A stretch of 64,000 nt of DNA from Argopecten irradians (Eukaryota; Mollusca; Bivalvia; Pectinida; Pectinidae). The DNA lies in NCBI RefSeq assembly GCF_041381155.1, contig NC_091147.1, forward strand, positions 10,872,837 to 10,936,836, in the 5' to 3' direction. The number at the start of each line of letters is the position of its first letter. The first letter of the stretch is position 1. This document shows positions 48,601 through 63,400 of the stretch, in pieces. The notes beneath the pieces were generated by a model. That model worked only from the letters and a program-made list of their open reading frames with translations. It was not told the DNA's origin and searched no databases. Both the position numbers and the translations under genes were made by a program.

Positions 48601-51600
48601 TAAATAACCAATCAACAATAGATACTACCCGTCACAACTCATTGTAAGCTATAGGGTATGCTTAACGATTTAACGGTTATACTTAGTTTGCATTAATGGC
48701 GAGGAGTTAAATTTGTGAATACATTTCACACACAAATAGGTCACATATATTGAATTCTAGTGTTAATTTTGATAGGTGTAGCTGTATGCCTTGTGAATGC
48801 GCTGTTGCGTCAAATTCTCAATTAAAATTGTAACTTTGCTGAAATCTACCGGGTACTGTACCTATCTACATTTGACACGGATACCATTAAAAGGTGGGAT
48901 ATGCTTACTTTTCAAAAGCGCATGATTACCTTGTTTACGATTATGCACGAGATTATAAATACATCAGAATGTATAGCATCGTTTAGCCTTGTAATACTGT
49001 TTTTGCCAATTACATCTGAACCATGCATTGGGCAAAACATGTTTTCACTTCATTAGTTGCATAACATTTCCTTTATCAAATATCAGAATGGCCTATCACA
49101 CTTTGTCTTTCTTGGGATACAATCAAGTCCATATTCAATTATTTTTATTTAAATGTTATTAGTATATTTCATGTTTTTATCAAACGATGCGCAATTTGGC
49201 CAAATTTATACATGCCTCCGCTGGAGACATATAGAATTCACGTTGAATTTTTTTTAAACGAAATTCACACATAACCTCAATTCATCAATCGAGTATTACG
49301 GATATTGCATCACATACGCTATTCTGGGGTAATATATGAAAAGGTTTAGTTATTGGATTGTATGGGGTGATAAAATAACATATGATTTCTATCTCTGCTG
49401 ATCTACATCTCATTTTCTTCTGCATGTTGTCGTTTTTGCGCACCATGAAAGGAACGCTTCCAGCTCAGATCATGTATGCGTGTGAAAATGAGAAAACGGT
49501 TGATATAGGTAAGAAATGAATATGAATGAATCCGTAAAATGAAAATAGGTAAGATTGAAAAACCTTTATTTGAACCAATGCGTTATAAATTAGTTTGTTC
49601 GACAATTTATCAAGATTACACCGTAACTCTACTCGCTTAAATCACTGTCTTTATCAGCCTTATTGAAAATGTTATTTCGGTCGCCAACAAACAAATCCTC
49701 CGCCGATAGATATATGCATACGCTGTACTTTACAAAAAAATAACCTTCATGACAAAAGTATTTCGTCGCTAACGTTTTCAGCCCTCCTGGGCATTTTGTC
49801 TCGATTGAGATTCGAAATTTATGCTGATATAATTTTGCTTTAATTTCATATAAGACTTTATGGAACTCCTTCCGAAGTTTTAATTTGTGCTCGACATGGC
49901 TGATAAAAATAATAAAAAAACAACTTACACTCGCTAAATAAGATATGAAATAAACACTCATATGAGATCCTGTATATACAAAGTACAACCATCTAAAACA
50001 GTACGGTATGCATATGTGGACCCTTGTAGGGTTATCATTAACCGACTACATCCTGTTGTCGCGGTGACGATATCCTGATCAATACATGCCGTGTCATCAA
50101 CCTTGGTCCTATATGTGCTGACTTAAGATAACTAGCGCTGTGGTAAAGTAAACAAATATGTATAACTGCATGTAAATGTATGTGGAAATTAAAGTTGATA
50201 ATTCGTAGACTAGAAATGATCAATTGCATGTCATTTAAAAAGCAGAAATTAGTCTAAGATATAAAATGTATCTTTAATCCTAACATTTCCATAAAAGAAA
50301 TGCACATGGAGACTTGACACATTAATTTTAATTCGGATATAAAAGAAATTACATTTATATCTGTCGATCTATCTTCGCTTGCGTAATCAAGTATTAATTA
50401 ATTAATCAATTTCTGTCTTATTAAGTGATTTATTAATACAATCATGTACATAATTAGGCAAGCAAGGAGATCGATAACAAAACTGCATTAAATTACGTGT
50501 ACAAGTTTCTCGCTGGTAATTAATTAGGTCATACTCACAGATATTGATTTATTAGACACTCAATATTGGATAGCCAATGTACGGTTCGTTAACATCCTCA
50601 GCCAGATTGGGAATGAATTTTCAACTTTGTTTCCTTATCAAAACAACAATATTCACAGTGTCAACACTAGATGACTCTCAGTGTTACATATGTATTGTCG
50701 CCAGTTGATCAGAACAAACCACTAACGGACGTTAGAACTTCTGGACTATGCTACTACTTTGGTATTCCCCCTGAGAATTGTTTAATACACACGTACCAGC
50801 TTCAAGTATACACACATACACTATACAAACCACAGCGCGTGCGGACAATGTGTTTTACTCAGGCCGAACCCAACAATTCTGTATCCACAAATCTACTCTG
50901 CAATATACATTGGTGTAGACGTAGGAGCTCAATACACACATTTATATTGTAGCTTGTATATCCGTTTGGATCACAGGGGAAGGACAGCAACCAATTCCAC
51001 AATTTATGCACAGTATCAATATTAATATTAATATAATATCGAAAGCTTTTAAATATAAATATTGGTGTTTTGATCTGTGCCCGAGGTTTATGATATAAGC
51101 TGACATCTGTTGACGACCGTAAATCCGTACTTGATTGTTATCTGCGCATTTAATCAAGGCTGTGGTATGTAGAATCTACCGTTTGGCAGTTATTGATGTG
51201 ATAAATATTATACTGTAAACAGACTTATTTTTTAGTGCGATTAGCTATGGCGTATTTTGCTGGCGGTATGCAATTGCTAACAATACATGGAAAGTAGAAT
51301 TTAGAAGGTTTCCATTGGGAAGTTAAATCGTCGTAAAAGACGTTATGGATATGTATTTTTTTATTTTGAGTTGCTAGGCTCGTTCACTATACGCAAATTC
51401 TAGCCGAATTTGTTAGCCATAACTGCATATGTGTATTATAAAACATGGACCGCCAGTAATCCATTTATTGACAGTAACGCGTCACCACAAATACATCGTA
51501 TCATTGAACACAAGTGAAGTTGTTCCGTATATCGATGAGTCTACCGTAGGTTATCACAGGGCTTTAAAGGATCAAATATCGTCAAATCAGACGACAATAT

Positions 51601-52349
51601 GAAACACATTGAGCGACTTGAACACCGTTTTTTGACATTTCGGTAAACTGTAACAAGGATTATTAAGTGAGACTCTCATATACGTCCTTGACTGTAAACA
51701 TTGACTGTAAAAAGCGTGCGTCAGCTTCGCCGTACGCGTTCTGCACAACGGTCACCGCGCGAGTTCAAACATATAGCCGAGTACAAATACTTTATGTAAT
51801 TACGCTATATATTAACTTTTACTAAAATTAAATACACATTTAAATATGTGATCTGACAAAATAAAATTATTACTGAAAGGTATTTTGTTTTTCATGTTTA
51901 TTTAAAACTAAAATATTGAACTTTTTTGTGGTATCGGATGAATAATTCTACCTTATGTGAAGAGTCACCGTTGGCTGTTCAACTGCGCAAGCTATTCGCA
52001 CTTATGACCTACTTTTATTGAATAATTACGTCATTTTCAAATGACGATTACATTGCATGAAATATGAATAAAAAGTTGCGCGAGTGTCTAACACGCCCCA
52101 TAGAATGTGTTCTTAAAGTAATTGTTTTAAACAACCATGGTTTACATACATGTAAAAGCGAAATCCAATCCCTGTATGAAACCGCGGAATCTATTTACAG
52201 TACTGACTTAACCTATGATGGAATCATACGACAAATTATACATAAACACAACACACTGAAATCTCTATGTACAATCAAATTTATATATATATATCTCTTA
52301 TTTTACGATAACGGTTCATTATTAAATTATAGCTAATGTACTGTTCATA
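48601..52349. other. Intergenic region upstream of transporter gene A, no gene recognised
   Basis: AT-rich sequence. The longest frame (49629-49988, - strand) shows a hydrophobic start and no family I recognise. No RNA gene or clear transposon end is visible. Confidence 0.5.
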
Positions 52350-53002
52350 CAGGGTGTCCCAAAAAACATGTCCCGACATAGACGGGTAATAAATTTTGCA
52401 ATACTAAACTTTTTTTGGAAATTTAAAATAATTTGGAAAGCAGGAGTATCAAAATTTAACTAAATTGGGTAAAAATATACAGATTACATTGCCATCATGT
52501 GTGATGACGTCATAATAGAAATGATGACATTATCGATGATGTCACATTTTGATGACTTTCTAGCACCATGAAGATTCAGACTGAAGTTATTAAAATCTAC
52601 AATGCGGTTGGGAAATCCCCTACTTTAGTAAATGAAATGTTTTGAAAATGTCACCCAGATATGCTGTCCATCTTCAGGAAGCAAATTTACAAAATTGTGA
52701 GGTGGTGAGGAATTTCAGGGTCAGAATTCATCATGTCATCGAAAAGAAGGGCGGACACCTCGCGCACTTTCTTTAACTAAAAAGTTATTGATTTCCTGAA
52801 CAAATCGCAAAAATAGCGAAGTATAACTTTATCTCGATTTTCAATGTAAGTATTAACAAAAAGATATTTGTCTGGGTTGTTATATATCGTTGTACAGAAC
52901 AGATCACTACCTTTCTAATGGTATATAGATCAAATTCCTCCGTCTATCAAAACCTTTTTTTATAAAGCGTCAAACTCGGGACATGTTTTTTTGGACACCC
53001 TG
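52350..53002 (+). mobile_element. Tc1/mariner-type DNA transposon relic with TA duplication
   Basis: Terminal inverted repeats of 27 bp, starting CAGGGTGTCC, match at 26 positions by eye and are flanked by TA on both sides. Inside, a frame starting at 52568 (MKIQTEVIKIYNAVGKSP) resembles the helix-turn-helix start of a transposase but is stopped after ~25 codons. The 653-bp length shows that most of the transposase gene is deleted. A second copy of the end (GGGACACCCTGTATT) lies at 53021-53035. Confidence 0.8.
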
Positions 53003-53035
53003 TATGATCAATCTGTCAATTGGGACACCCTGTAT

Positions 53036-55403
53036 TAGTTCAAATAACGTATAGCTGCATAATATAACTGTATTTGTAAAACTGTTTTTCAGATATGAAT
53101 TGTAACGACGGCAAATCTGTTAAATAGTGTTATATAAGATTAAATTGTAAAAACAAAAAGATTTAAAGTAAAACAATAAATATGCATTTACAAAATGTAC
53201 TTGTAATATACCAGCAATAACAAGTTGATTTTGAGTCTGGCCGCACCATCTACTAGAATAGAGCAAGAGCTAAAACGTATATCACAATGCTCTCATCTAG
53301 TAACTCATAAAGACATTTTAATGTCACCCTCAAAAGCTTTCCATTGCGCTAGTGTTCTCTCTTTGATAGCAGTTGATATCAGTGACTTATTTGGGACATA
53401 ATGTCTGCAATCTGTAGACTTTAGCAGACACTTATATTTATCATGCACATTTTAGTTGCATATTAATTATTTATCATCTCGTTAAAGTCTAGTATTATAC
53501 GAATATTTATTGAATTTAGTGATATCAAAAATGATTAACCAACATATGCATAATTAAACTCTTAAGTGGTGCAAGACTTCGCAAAACAATTATCATTAAT
53601 ATATATTGTTTATGCTAGGAACTCGAGAGCGACGTTCTGATTTAGCTACAACTAATATATATTCTACATAGCTTCACCGGTAGAGGCGTAAACAGGATAG
53701 CTACAATTGTGTTTTTACAAAGTCGGAAACAAAATTGTAAAAGTATATTTGTCAACTTGGTAGATTATTTCCCCAGCATACAAAATGTACAGCTCGAAAT
53801 CTTCTAATGGACACTTCCCAATGTCAATCATAAGTCCAAAATGCATGGAACAGTAGGATTTTGGTAATTCGACAGAAAATGGATGGCAAAAGTAAACCCA
53901 CTCATATTTTGTTCGTGTTGCTAAACGATGTTAAAACAATTAATGTACATCAAATTGATAACTTAATTATGATATTGGCAATGGATTTAAAAATATTTCA
54001 TTTTTTTTCCAACTCATTGATAATTTTCATTCGTTGGTATGTCGAGTAGTAGAGAGACACAAACGATAATTAATGTGCTTCTGGCTTAATAAGTTGTGTA
54101 TCCAATGGACAGGAGAAAGACTTTAAATGACTCAGTTACTAATCACCGGAGTCTTATTGATCGCTCCGAGAGCGGCGTAAGGGAAGGTATGTAAGGTATC
54201 GGGGACGTTTTACGTTGAATATAATGTTAAACGTGATTTGGGACCCGAGATAAACTCAAACAAGAAATAAACAACATTTGTATTTCAACTAAGGTGTTAA
54301 TCAGACAGGAGCTATATAAAGTGGAGCTTGGGTTTATTACCGAACAACAGCTGGTACGTGTAACATTTGTTTATCGAGGGACAAAAGGAGTAAATCTGAC
54401 CTTTTCAAATCATAAACGATATTATTCAGGTAACAGGTTCAAAATATTAAACATTATACTCTAATACAAGAATTAGATTCATTTAAACTTCTAGGTAATT
54501 ATAGAATATCAAAGAAAACAAAAACACGTGTAAAATATTGCTTTCACAAAGGTCGCAGCACCAACTATAAACCTGGTATATGTACATTCATTGGACATAC
54601 ATGACCATTTAATGTATCAATACTCACATTATAGGGTCTAAAAAGTCCTTGAAACAGATTTCTATTAATTAGAACAGGTTGTGTATATTAACCATTACAA
54701 GAGAACAACAAGTAGAGCTGCATCTCTTTATGCAGTGATTTCGGTAGATGTTGTGTTCATGTTAACACAATTTTTTTTCTAACGCCTTGTGTAATATTTT
54801 ATTCGTGAACCTTTCTTTTTTGAAAACCTACCCATTCATTTGTAACATGATTATGTCTTCTCTTCTATATCCCGACTGAGTTACAACAAAAGTCTTTGTC
54901 AGTGGTTAAGTAGCTGTAAAATTAGCAGATACACTCCATCTACTCCTCATAGCAATGTTATATGCACATACTCCTTCGAAAGAAAAAAATAAACTTGACT
55001 GGGATGAAAAATATTTTATTTGATATTCTTGAGTTTAAATGCACAAAACGCATCGCTTAACAATGCAAACATTACTTTGTGTACATATGAGACAATCCAC
55101 TTAGTCATTAAAACGACACCTGACAATAGGAAATAGGTATGAATGATACCGAGGACATCGTTTGTACATGTGTCCACCTTGTTCCTGATCACCTAAACTT
55201 GTTGGGGGATTACGACATACAGTTGTTGTAGTCGCAATCAAAATGGCGGAAACTCGTTCGGCTCAATATAGAAGAAGAATGCATCAAAAAACGACATACT
55301 ATTAACATATACATGTATAGCGAGGGCACTATCTATCAATTTCTTCAATATTCCAACGTCATGTCAAAACATTGTCTTACTTTGCATCACTACATACGAC
55401 ACA
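53036..55403. other. Intergenic region between the transporter genes, including 3' UTR of gene B
   Basis: No gene recognised. On the - strand, AATAAA at 55019-55014 lies ~390 bases beyond the stop codon of transporter gene B and is a plausible polyadenylation signal. The remainder is AT-rich with short frames only. Confidence 0.5.
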
Positions 55404-57451
55404 CTATAAGTCGGCTTGCATGTCCTCGTTCTTTCCCCTTTCTTCATATTGTCGTATTTTCGGTTCCAGGAACAGAAGGATTCCCCCAAACAGCATGAAA
55501 CCGCCCATGAGGTAGAAAGCGAGGTCGTACGAGAGGAAGTTATCACGTATAGCACCTACGGATAAACAATACACAAAGAAATAAAATAAAATTAAAACTA
55601 TCATTACTGATTTTGCAGTTCCATGCCTCATACACAATGTAACTGAACATTTGTATTGCTTGGGAAATTAAATTAAACAGCTATTAAATCTTCAAATTAT
55701 AAACATTAATAGAAGATTTTAAAATGTACTTATTGAATAATAACATTTTGTACTAATATGAAACTTACAGTCAGACTCACTCTAATCTATTTATCTTCTT
55801 ACATGCCTCTTGTAATTGTCCACTATTCACATAAATTAAAGACTTTATTGAATGAAAACATAAGAGAATATTTAAATGATAGCGATTATATGTGTATACT
55901 TTGCAAATGAACTCATATTTCACATTAATACATGTACATTTACAAAGGAATCTGTCATTAGCTTATAGTGGTGCCTTCAAAGCTTCTTATATATATTTAC
56001 ATATATTATGCATTTCACTCATTTGAGGATAAAGTCAAATTTTATTTTGCTATTATCACTTGATGGAATTGTACCATGAAATCAAAGACTAATAAAAACT
56101 TCTTGCGTAATTTTAATGTCAAATGAGTTGTTTACAGACTTACCGACAACAGGATTGAAGACGCAGATGGACACACCATGTGATAACATGGTGATAGCTA
56201 ACCCCTGGGATATATTGGCGATCCCAACAAAGTCTACCACTAACACTGCAAGCATAGCGAAAAACGTCCCATGAAAAGTTCCATAAATCACTGAGTAAAC
56301 AGCAAGCGACCAGAACTGGGTGCAGTATGGTATCAATATTGTTGCAATTGCCGTAATGATTAAGGAGGCTGCGACAAGGAAATGGCGTTTGATCTTTTTA
56401 TTATCGGCTATGAAGACTAGAATTAATTTGTTAAGTAAGTCCGTACAGCCAATAATGGTCAGTAATTGAGTGTTCTGTTGGTCAGTCAGGCCCACATCCC
56501 TTGCATGATGTGGTATGTATGTCACCACTAGCGCGAGACCAGACACGGAACACATTGAACTTGTCAAGTTCATTAAGAATAATTTGTTTTTCAGTAGTCT
56601 TAAATCTAGAACATTTCCTAGAACATTTCTGCATGTAAGTTTGTGACACCTAGAGACGCATGTATCCTCTTCATACACGCTGTCGTTATCATCATCGTCT
56701 GATGGCACAGAAAGGTGGATGTTACCAAGGGAGCCTAAAGCGTCTCCCAGACCCTGAGATAACTCTGTGCTTTTATGAAATCTGGATCTCAAGGCATAGC
56801 TTTCGGTTGTTACTCCAGAATCCGAAACCGTCCGCCGTCGTCCTGCCTGTAACATCTGATACTTGCGCTCCTGCCATGCTTTATTTTGTCCATTTGAGTG
56901 ACCCAAGACTAGACGGTCATAAGACTGTCCGACTGAAGCTGCAGTGTCCTTCACTGGTTTGTATATAACGTTATTAAAGTGTCCGTTTCTAACTGTTTTG
57001 CTTTCACTCTTTGTCACTTTCTTTTGTATTCGTTGTCGTTTAAGCGGACGAAGAAGTGCCCCTGTGACCATGATGTTTAGAAGGAGTGCCGCTGTGATCC
57101 AAAGTGTCCCCTGTAATAAGTACTCGTCCAGTAGTAATCGGAACAGATTCGGCAGGACGAGGCCGCCAGTACTTCCTCCAAAATTCATAAAAGCGTTGGC
57201 CATTCCCCGTTTCTTGTCGAAGTACTTTCCCAACATCACTGTGGCAGGTCCGTGGGCAAACGCCGCAGCAGATCCTATTGTTACATGTATAAAGCAAAAC
57301 ATCAAGCGTGAGTCGGGAATATTCAATGTCAATTCTAACGACTGTGATTACATCATTTAACCATATAATTAAACAGTTGGTAGATTACTTGTGAGAATAG
57401 AGTGACAGATCATAAATTTATTTATTAAATTATTTATTTATTTATTTATCT

Positions 57452-57488
<37 letters not shown>

Positions 57489-60400
57489 TCTATCTATCTA
57501 TCTATTTACTAATTCATTGATTCATTCGTTCAGCCTGTCAATCAATCATTAATTCAGTCGCAGTTCATACATCCATTTATTAATGCATTTATGTTTGTTT
57601 ATTCATTGAAGTATTAGCTCGTATATACCATTTCTCAATATTAGTTTGGGTGAATACGTTTAATTAATATAAATACCAAATACCAGTCCAATCGTCAATA
57701 TCAGGAGTTCTGCTTTCCTAACAAAACTGCTGAGGAAGTAGCTGAAAAAGGCCAGCAGTCCACCAATCATTACTATGGAACGGTGGGCATCTAATATCTC
57801 AGACATCGTCAGGGTGAAAAGAGCTACAAAACCAAAACAACGGTAATTATCAGTGTGCAACAAAAAATTTAAACGATTCAGTAAAATCCCAAAGTAACCA
57901 CAGATGCAACACAAATTACGCTGTAATATTTACATCTTCACTGCAGTCTCACTATGTAACCTTACCAAGCGCATTTGGAAGTCATATAGACAATAAAATT
58001 CAATCGCTTATTATGACGTCATTATAATTGTGACGTCACAATTGTCGTGCCAACGATCATGGAAAACGGCTGTTTAAATGGCTTTTCCATTCTAGATGTT
58101 AATGAATGATTAATTCACTATAAATGCAAAGTTCCTTGGCATTTCAACAAAAAAATGTTACGCAATGTAAATATAAGCATTGAACGTTTTCAGGTGGACA
58201 GAGGAAAAATCCAACTTGAAGCGCTAACGCGCTTCATGGAATTTGTCTCTGTCCAGTCGGCATTCATATTGGCTATAAATGCCAAGTGAAAGACGTTCAA
58301 TGCTTAAATGGTTCATGTTTTACAAGCGTAGTCATTGATTTGTGAATATGTTAATGCTACAAAATAATGACCATTTCAAAATCTCATTGAAATATCAATA
58401 AGCAGCAATACAATAAACAGATACGACGCAAAATACAAAACAGATCACTGTTACAATCAACAGGACAAAACATGTCAACACCACAGTTACGTTAGTCGGT
58501 GTATAACTAATAATATCAAATGAGAACAATATTAGTCGGTGTATAACTAATAATATCAAATGAGAACAATATTAGTCGGTGTATAACTAATAATATTAAA
58601 TGAGAACAATATAAGTCAGTGAATAAGTAATAGTACAACATGAAAGTTACCTAGGATACAAAACAGATCCATATCAAAGTTACCAAAAATACCAAACATG
58701 TTTTCATACCATTCAAAGTTATAAACGATAGGAATTGGATCAACGTGCAGACAGAGTTACTGCTGGTACAAAACACATTTTTCTATTACCGTCAAAGTTA
58801 CAAGCTATACTAAAGCGATCAGTGTATCAATAAGAGTTTTCAAAAAGAGTGAAAACAATAAATATATACAAGAAACAAAGAATACAAAAATGCGATCGTA
58901 ACGTCAGAGTTTTCAGACGAAGTGAGTGATTTAGTCACATAGTACTGACCTCAAAATGAAAAGCAAACTGCAAGGCAGGTAACTCTCTAATATGCATTTA
59001 CAGGGTAAAATACCTTTTGTCATAAAACATACGAACTGATATAAGTCGAATCTTATCGTTAAGACATCAATGAAATATAGGCTACCATCTAAACAAACAA
59101 AGCATTGGACAAAAATCCATTCTTAAGATCACAGCTCGCACGCACAGGATAACTCTTAGCATCATCTCCCGCATATATTTAGATAGATATTTATGTTTAG
59201 AAAGACTGAATAGAAAAACTACGACCAGTGTCAGGATTGACAAAATAACAAAGATCACCAAGGATAAAGTCAAACGAAATAATTAAAGTCATTATCAAGA
59301 TCACATTTCACACCGACAGAATTTGGCCGCAGTATAACACCATCTCTGATGGACATATGGCAATAATGTTGATATTACATGATGATTTACATCGGTTACT
59401 TACTGAGAACACTAAACACCAGCGTTTGTTCTGATTGCTTACTTACAAAGAACACTAAACACCAGCGTTTGTACTGATTGGTTACTTACTAAGAACACTA
59501 AACATCAGCGTTTGTACTGATTGGTTACTTACTAAGAACACTAAACACCAGCGTTTGTACTGAGTGGTTACTTACTGAGAACACTAAACATCAGCGTCTG
59601 TACTGAATGGTCACTTACTGAGAACACTAAACACCAGCGTTTATACTCAGTGGTCACTTACTGAGAACACTAAACACCAGCGTTTGTACTGAATGGTCAC
59701 TTACTGAGAACACTAAACACCAGCGTTTTACTCGTGGTTACTTACTGAGAACACTAAACACCAGCGTTTATACTCAGTGGTTACTTACTGAGAACACTAA
59801 ACACCAGCGTTTGCACTGATTGGTTACTGAGAACACTAAACACCAGCGTTTGTACTGATTGGTTACTTACTGAGAACACTAAACATCAGCGTCTGTACTG
59901 AGTTGTGACTTACCGAGAACACTAAACACCAGCGTTTGTACTGAGTGGTTACTTACTGAGAACACTAAACACCAGCGTTTGTACTGAGTTGGTTCTTACT
60001 GAGAACACTAAACACCAGCGTTTGTACTGATTGGTTACTTACTGAGAACACTAAACACCAGCGTTTGTACTGAGTGGTTACTTACTGAGAACACTAAACA
60101 CCAGCGTTTGTACTGAGTGGTTACTTACTGAGAACACTAAACACCAGCGTTTGTACTGATTGGTTACTTACTGAGAACACTAAACACCAGCGTTTGCACT
60201 GAGTGGTTACTTACTGAGAACACTAAACACCAGCGTTTGTACTGATATTGGTTACTTACTGAGAACACTAAACACCAGCGTTTGTACTGATTGGTTACTT
60301 ACTGAGAACTTAAACTGAGTACTGAACACTGAGAACACTAAACACCAGCGTTTGTACTGATTGGTTACTGAGAACACTAAACACCAGCGTTGTACTGATT

Positions 60401-63400
60401 GGTTTACTGAGAACACTAAACACCAGCGTTTGTACTGATTGGTTACTTACTGAGAACACTAAACACCAGCGTTTGTACTGATTGTTACTTACGAGAACAC
60501 TAAACACCAGCGTTTGTACTGATGGTTACTTACTGAGAACACTAAACACCAGCGTTTGTACTGATTGGTTACTTACTGAGAACACTAAACACCAGCGTTT
60601 GTACTGATTGGTTACTTACTGAGAACACTAAACACACAGCGTTTGTACTGATTGGTTACTTACTGAGAACACTAAACACCAGCGTTTGTACTGAGTGGTT
60701 ACTTACTGAGAACACTAAACACCAGCGTTTGTACTGATTGGTTACTTACTGAGAACACTAAACACCAGCGTTTGTACTGATTGGTTACTTACTGAGAACA
60801 CTAAACACCAGCGTTTGTACTGATTGGTTACTTACTGAGAACACTAAACACCAGCGTTTGTACTGAGAGTTGGTTTCTTACTGAGAACACTAAACACCAG
60901 CGTTTGTACTGATTGGTTACTTACTGAGAACACTAAACACCAGCGTTTGTACTGATTGGTTACTTACTGAGAACACTAAACACCAGCGTTTGTACTGATT
61001 GGTTAGTGAGAACACTAAACACCAGCGTTTGTACTGATTGGTTACTTACTGAGAACACTAAACACCAGCGTTTGTACTGAGTGGTTACTTACTGAGAACA
61101 CTAAACACCAGCGTTTGTACTGAGTGGTTACTTACTGAGAACACTAAACACCAGCGTTTGTACTGATGGTTACTTACGAGAACACTAAACACCAGCGTTT
61201 GTACTGATGGTTACTTACTGAGAACACTAAACACCAGCGTTTGTACTGATGGTTACTTACTGAGAACACTAAACACCAGCGTTTGTACTGATTGCTTACT
61301 TACTGAGAACACTAAAAATCAGCGTTTGTACTGATTGGTTACTTACTGAGAACACTAAACACCAGCGTTTGTACTGAGTGGTTACTTACTGAGAACACTA
61401 AACACCAGCGTTTGTACTGAGTGGTTACTTACTGAGAACACTAAACACCAGCGTTTGTACTGAATGGTTACTTACTGAGAACACTAAACACCAGCGTTTG
61501 TACTGATTGGTTACTTACTGAGAACACTAAACACCAGCGTTTGTACTGATTGGTTACTTACTGAGAACACTAAACACCAGCGTTTGTACTGAGTGGTTAC
61601 TTACTGAGAACACTAAACACCAGCGTTTGTACTGATTGGTTACTTACTGAGAACACTAAACACCAGCGTTTGTACTGATTGGTTACTTACTGAGAACACT
61701 AAACACCAGCGTTTGTACTGAGTGGTTACTTACTGAGAACACTAAACACCAGCGTTTGTACTGATTGGTTACTTACTGAGAACACTAAACACCAGCGTTT
61801 GTACTGAGTGGTTACTTACTGAGAACACTAAACACCAGCGTTTGTACTGATAAGGACAAGGACAAAATCGAAGCGTTTGTATTCAGTGTCACTAGGAACT
61901 CCACGAAGAATATCCCAAACGATCTGAGGAATCCCACTATCATAAAGCTCTCTATAGTGGCACCTGGAAGGATGAAATATAATATATCATATTCAGAAAA
62001 TGATGCATGGTCGATTGAGTATGATATGATATACAGAAATTGATGGATATTCAACAAAACGTAAGATATCTTATACAGAAAATTATAGAAATGCAATGCA
62101 AGGGACGTAACTCCCAGTTGTACAGTGTATAGATCTAATTCAGACTAAATTCGTCAACAAGTTTTGGGTTTGGGTAATTGAAATTTAATTTGGTGTCGCT
62201 ATTTAAATTGTATCAAGGGGTTTTAGTTAGGCGAGTATGCTACTTCATGTATACATAGTACAGTTGATCTCATTGTGACCAATTATAAATCGAGTTACGA
62301 TTATGCTAATGATTATATATATTTATCAGTGGCGTAGGAAGATGAAACGTAATGGGGGGGCAAAGGTCCTCAATATTTCGTAACCCCCCCCCCTCGCGCA
62401 CCCCGCACCCACAGGAGATACTTGATATACTTTTTTTTCATATATCATTACATATAATCCTTATACACATCTATAGACAGTGGCGTCGCTAACAGGAAAT
62501 TAATGAATACGCAAATAAGCGTGCGACTTTGGGGGTTCCGGGGTGTCCACTGGAAAAAATATTACGATTTAGAATGATTGTGATGAGTTTTACGATGCAT
62601 TTTGATGATTTTGCGAGCGCCGAAGGCGCGAGATTTTGGTGTTCGGGGGACGGGAGGTCTCCCCCGGGAAAAATATGTACGATTTAGAATGGCAGAGATC
62701 AGTTTTACGATGCATTTTGTTGATTTTGAGAGATTCGCTGGCGCGAGATTTTGGTGTTTGGGGGTCTGGGGGGTCTCCCCCGGGAAAAAAATTACGCTTT
62801 AGAATGGCTGAGATGAATTTTACGATGCATTTTGTTGAATTTGCGAGCGCCGAAGGCGCGAGATTTTGGTGTTGGGGGGGATTTAAGATTTAGAATGGCT
62901 GAGATGAGTTTTTTTGATGAATTTTGAAGGTGTGAGATTTTCTTGTTTGGGGGGTCTTGTGTTCTCCCCCGGAAAAAAATTTCGATTTAGAATGGCTCAG
63001 ATGAGTTTTACGATGTATTTTGATGAATTTGCAAGCGCCGAAGGCGCGAGAATTTGTTTGGGGGGGGGGGGGGTCCGGGGGTCTCCCTCGAGAAAAAAAT
63101 TACGATTTGGAATGGCTGATATGAGTTTTACAATGTATTTTGATGATTTTAAAGCTTTTTACGGTAATTTTTCGATTTAAAGTTACCCGCATTACTTGTG
63201 AGTTTCGTCATACCATTTGGTAACCCAGCTCGATCTGAACATACCGGATTCACACCATCGGCACATTGTTGTGTAACTCAAAATAATAATGAATTGAAGA
63301 TATATAAACAAATTAATATTTTTTTAAGAAACATTTTTTTTAAATAGTATAATCCATTGGTGGACATTTTTAGTGTAGTTCGTGTGTATTGAATTTTCAT

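Noticed and set aside
49629-49988. A 119-codon frame on the - strand as a gene
   Set aside because: It has no recognisable domain, no supporting splice signals and AT-rich composition like its surroundings. It may be part of a dispersed repeat.
52064-52336. A 90-codon frame just before the mariner relic
   Set aside because: It has no motif or paralogue in the window and ends in low-complexity AT sequence. Not supported as a gene.
59082-59273. A hydrophobic 63-codon frame as an extra transporter exon
   Set aside because: The exon set of gene B is already complete and matches gene A. This frame has no matching splice sites or SLC16 motif.
60310-60507. A repetitive protein (SVQTLVFSVLS units) encoded by the 43-bp array
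   Set aside because: The frame is kept open only where units are shortened. A 43-bp unit shifts frame each time and soon gives a stop after the donor sequence. It is an echo of exon 2, not a coding array.
59393-61850. A CRISPR array
   Set aside because: The units are directly adjacent with no distinct spacers, and the sequence is eukaryotic. It is a minisatellite.
62602-63180. Repeated small proteins in the G-rich tandem units
   Set aside because: The frames simply mirror the tandem DNA repeat and contain no start context or domain. They lie inside an intron.
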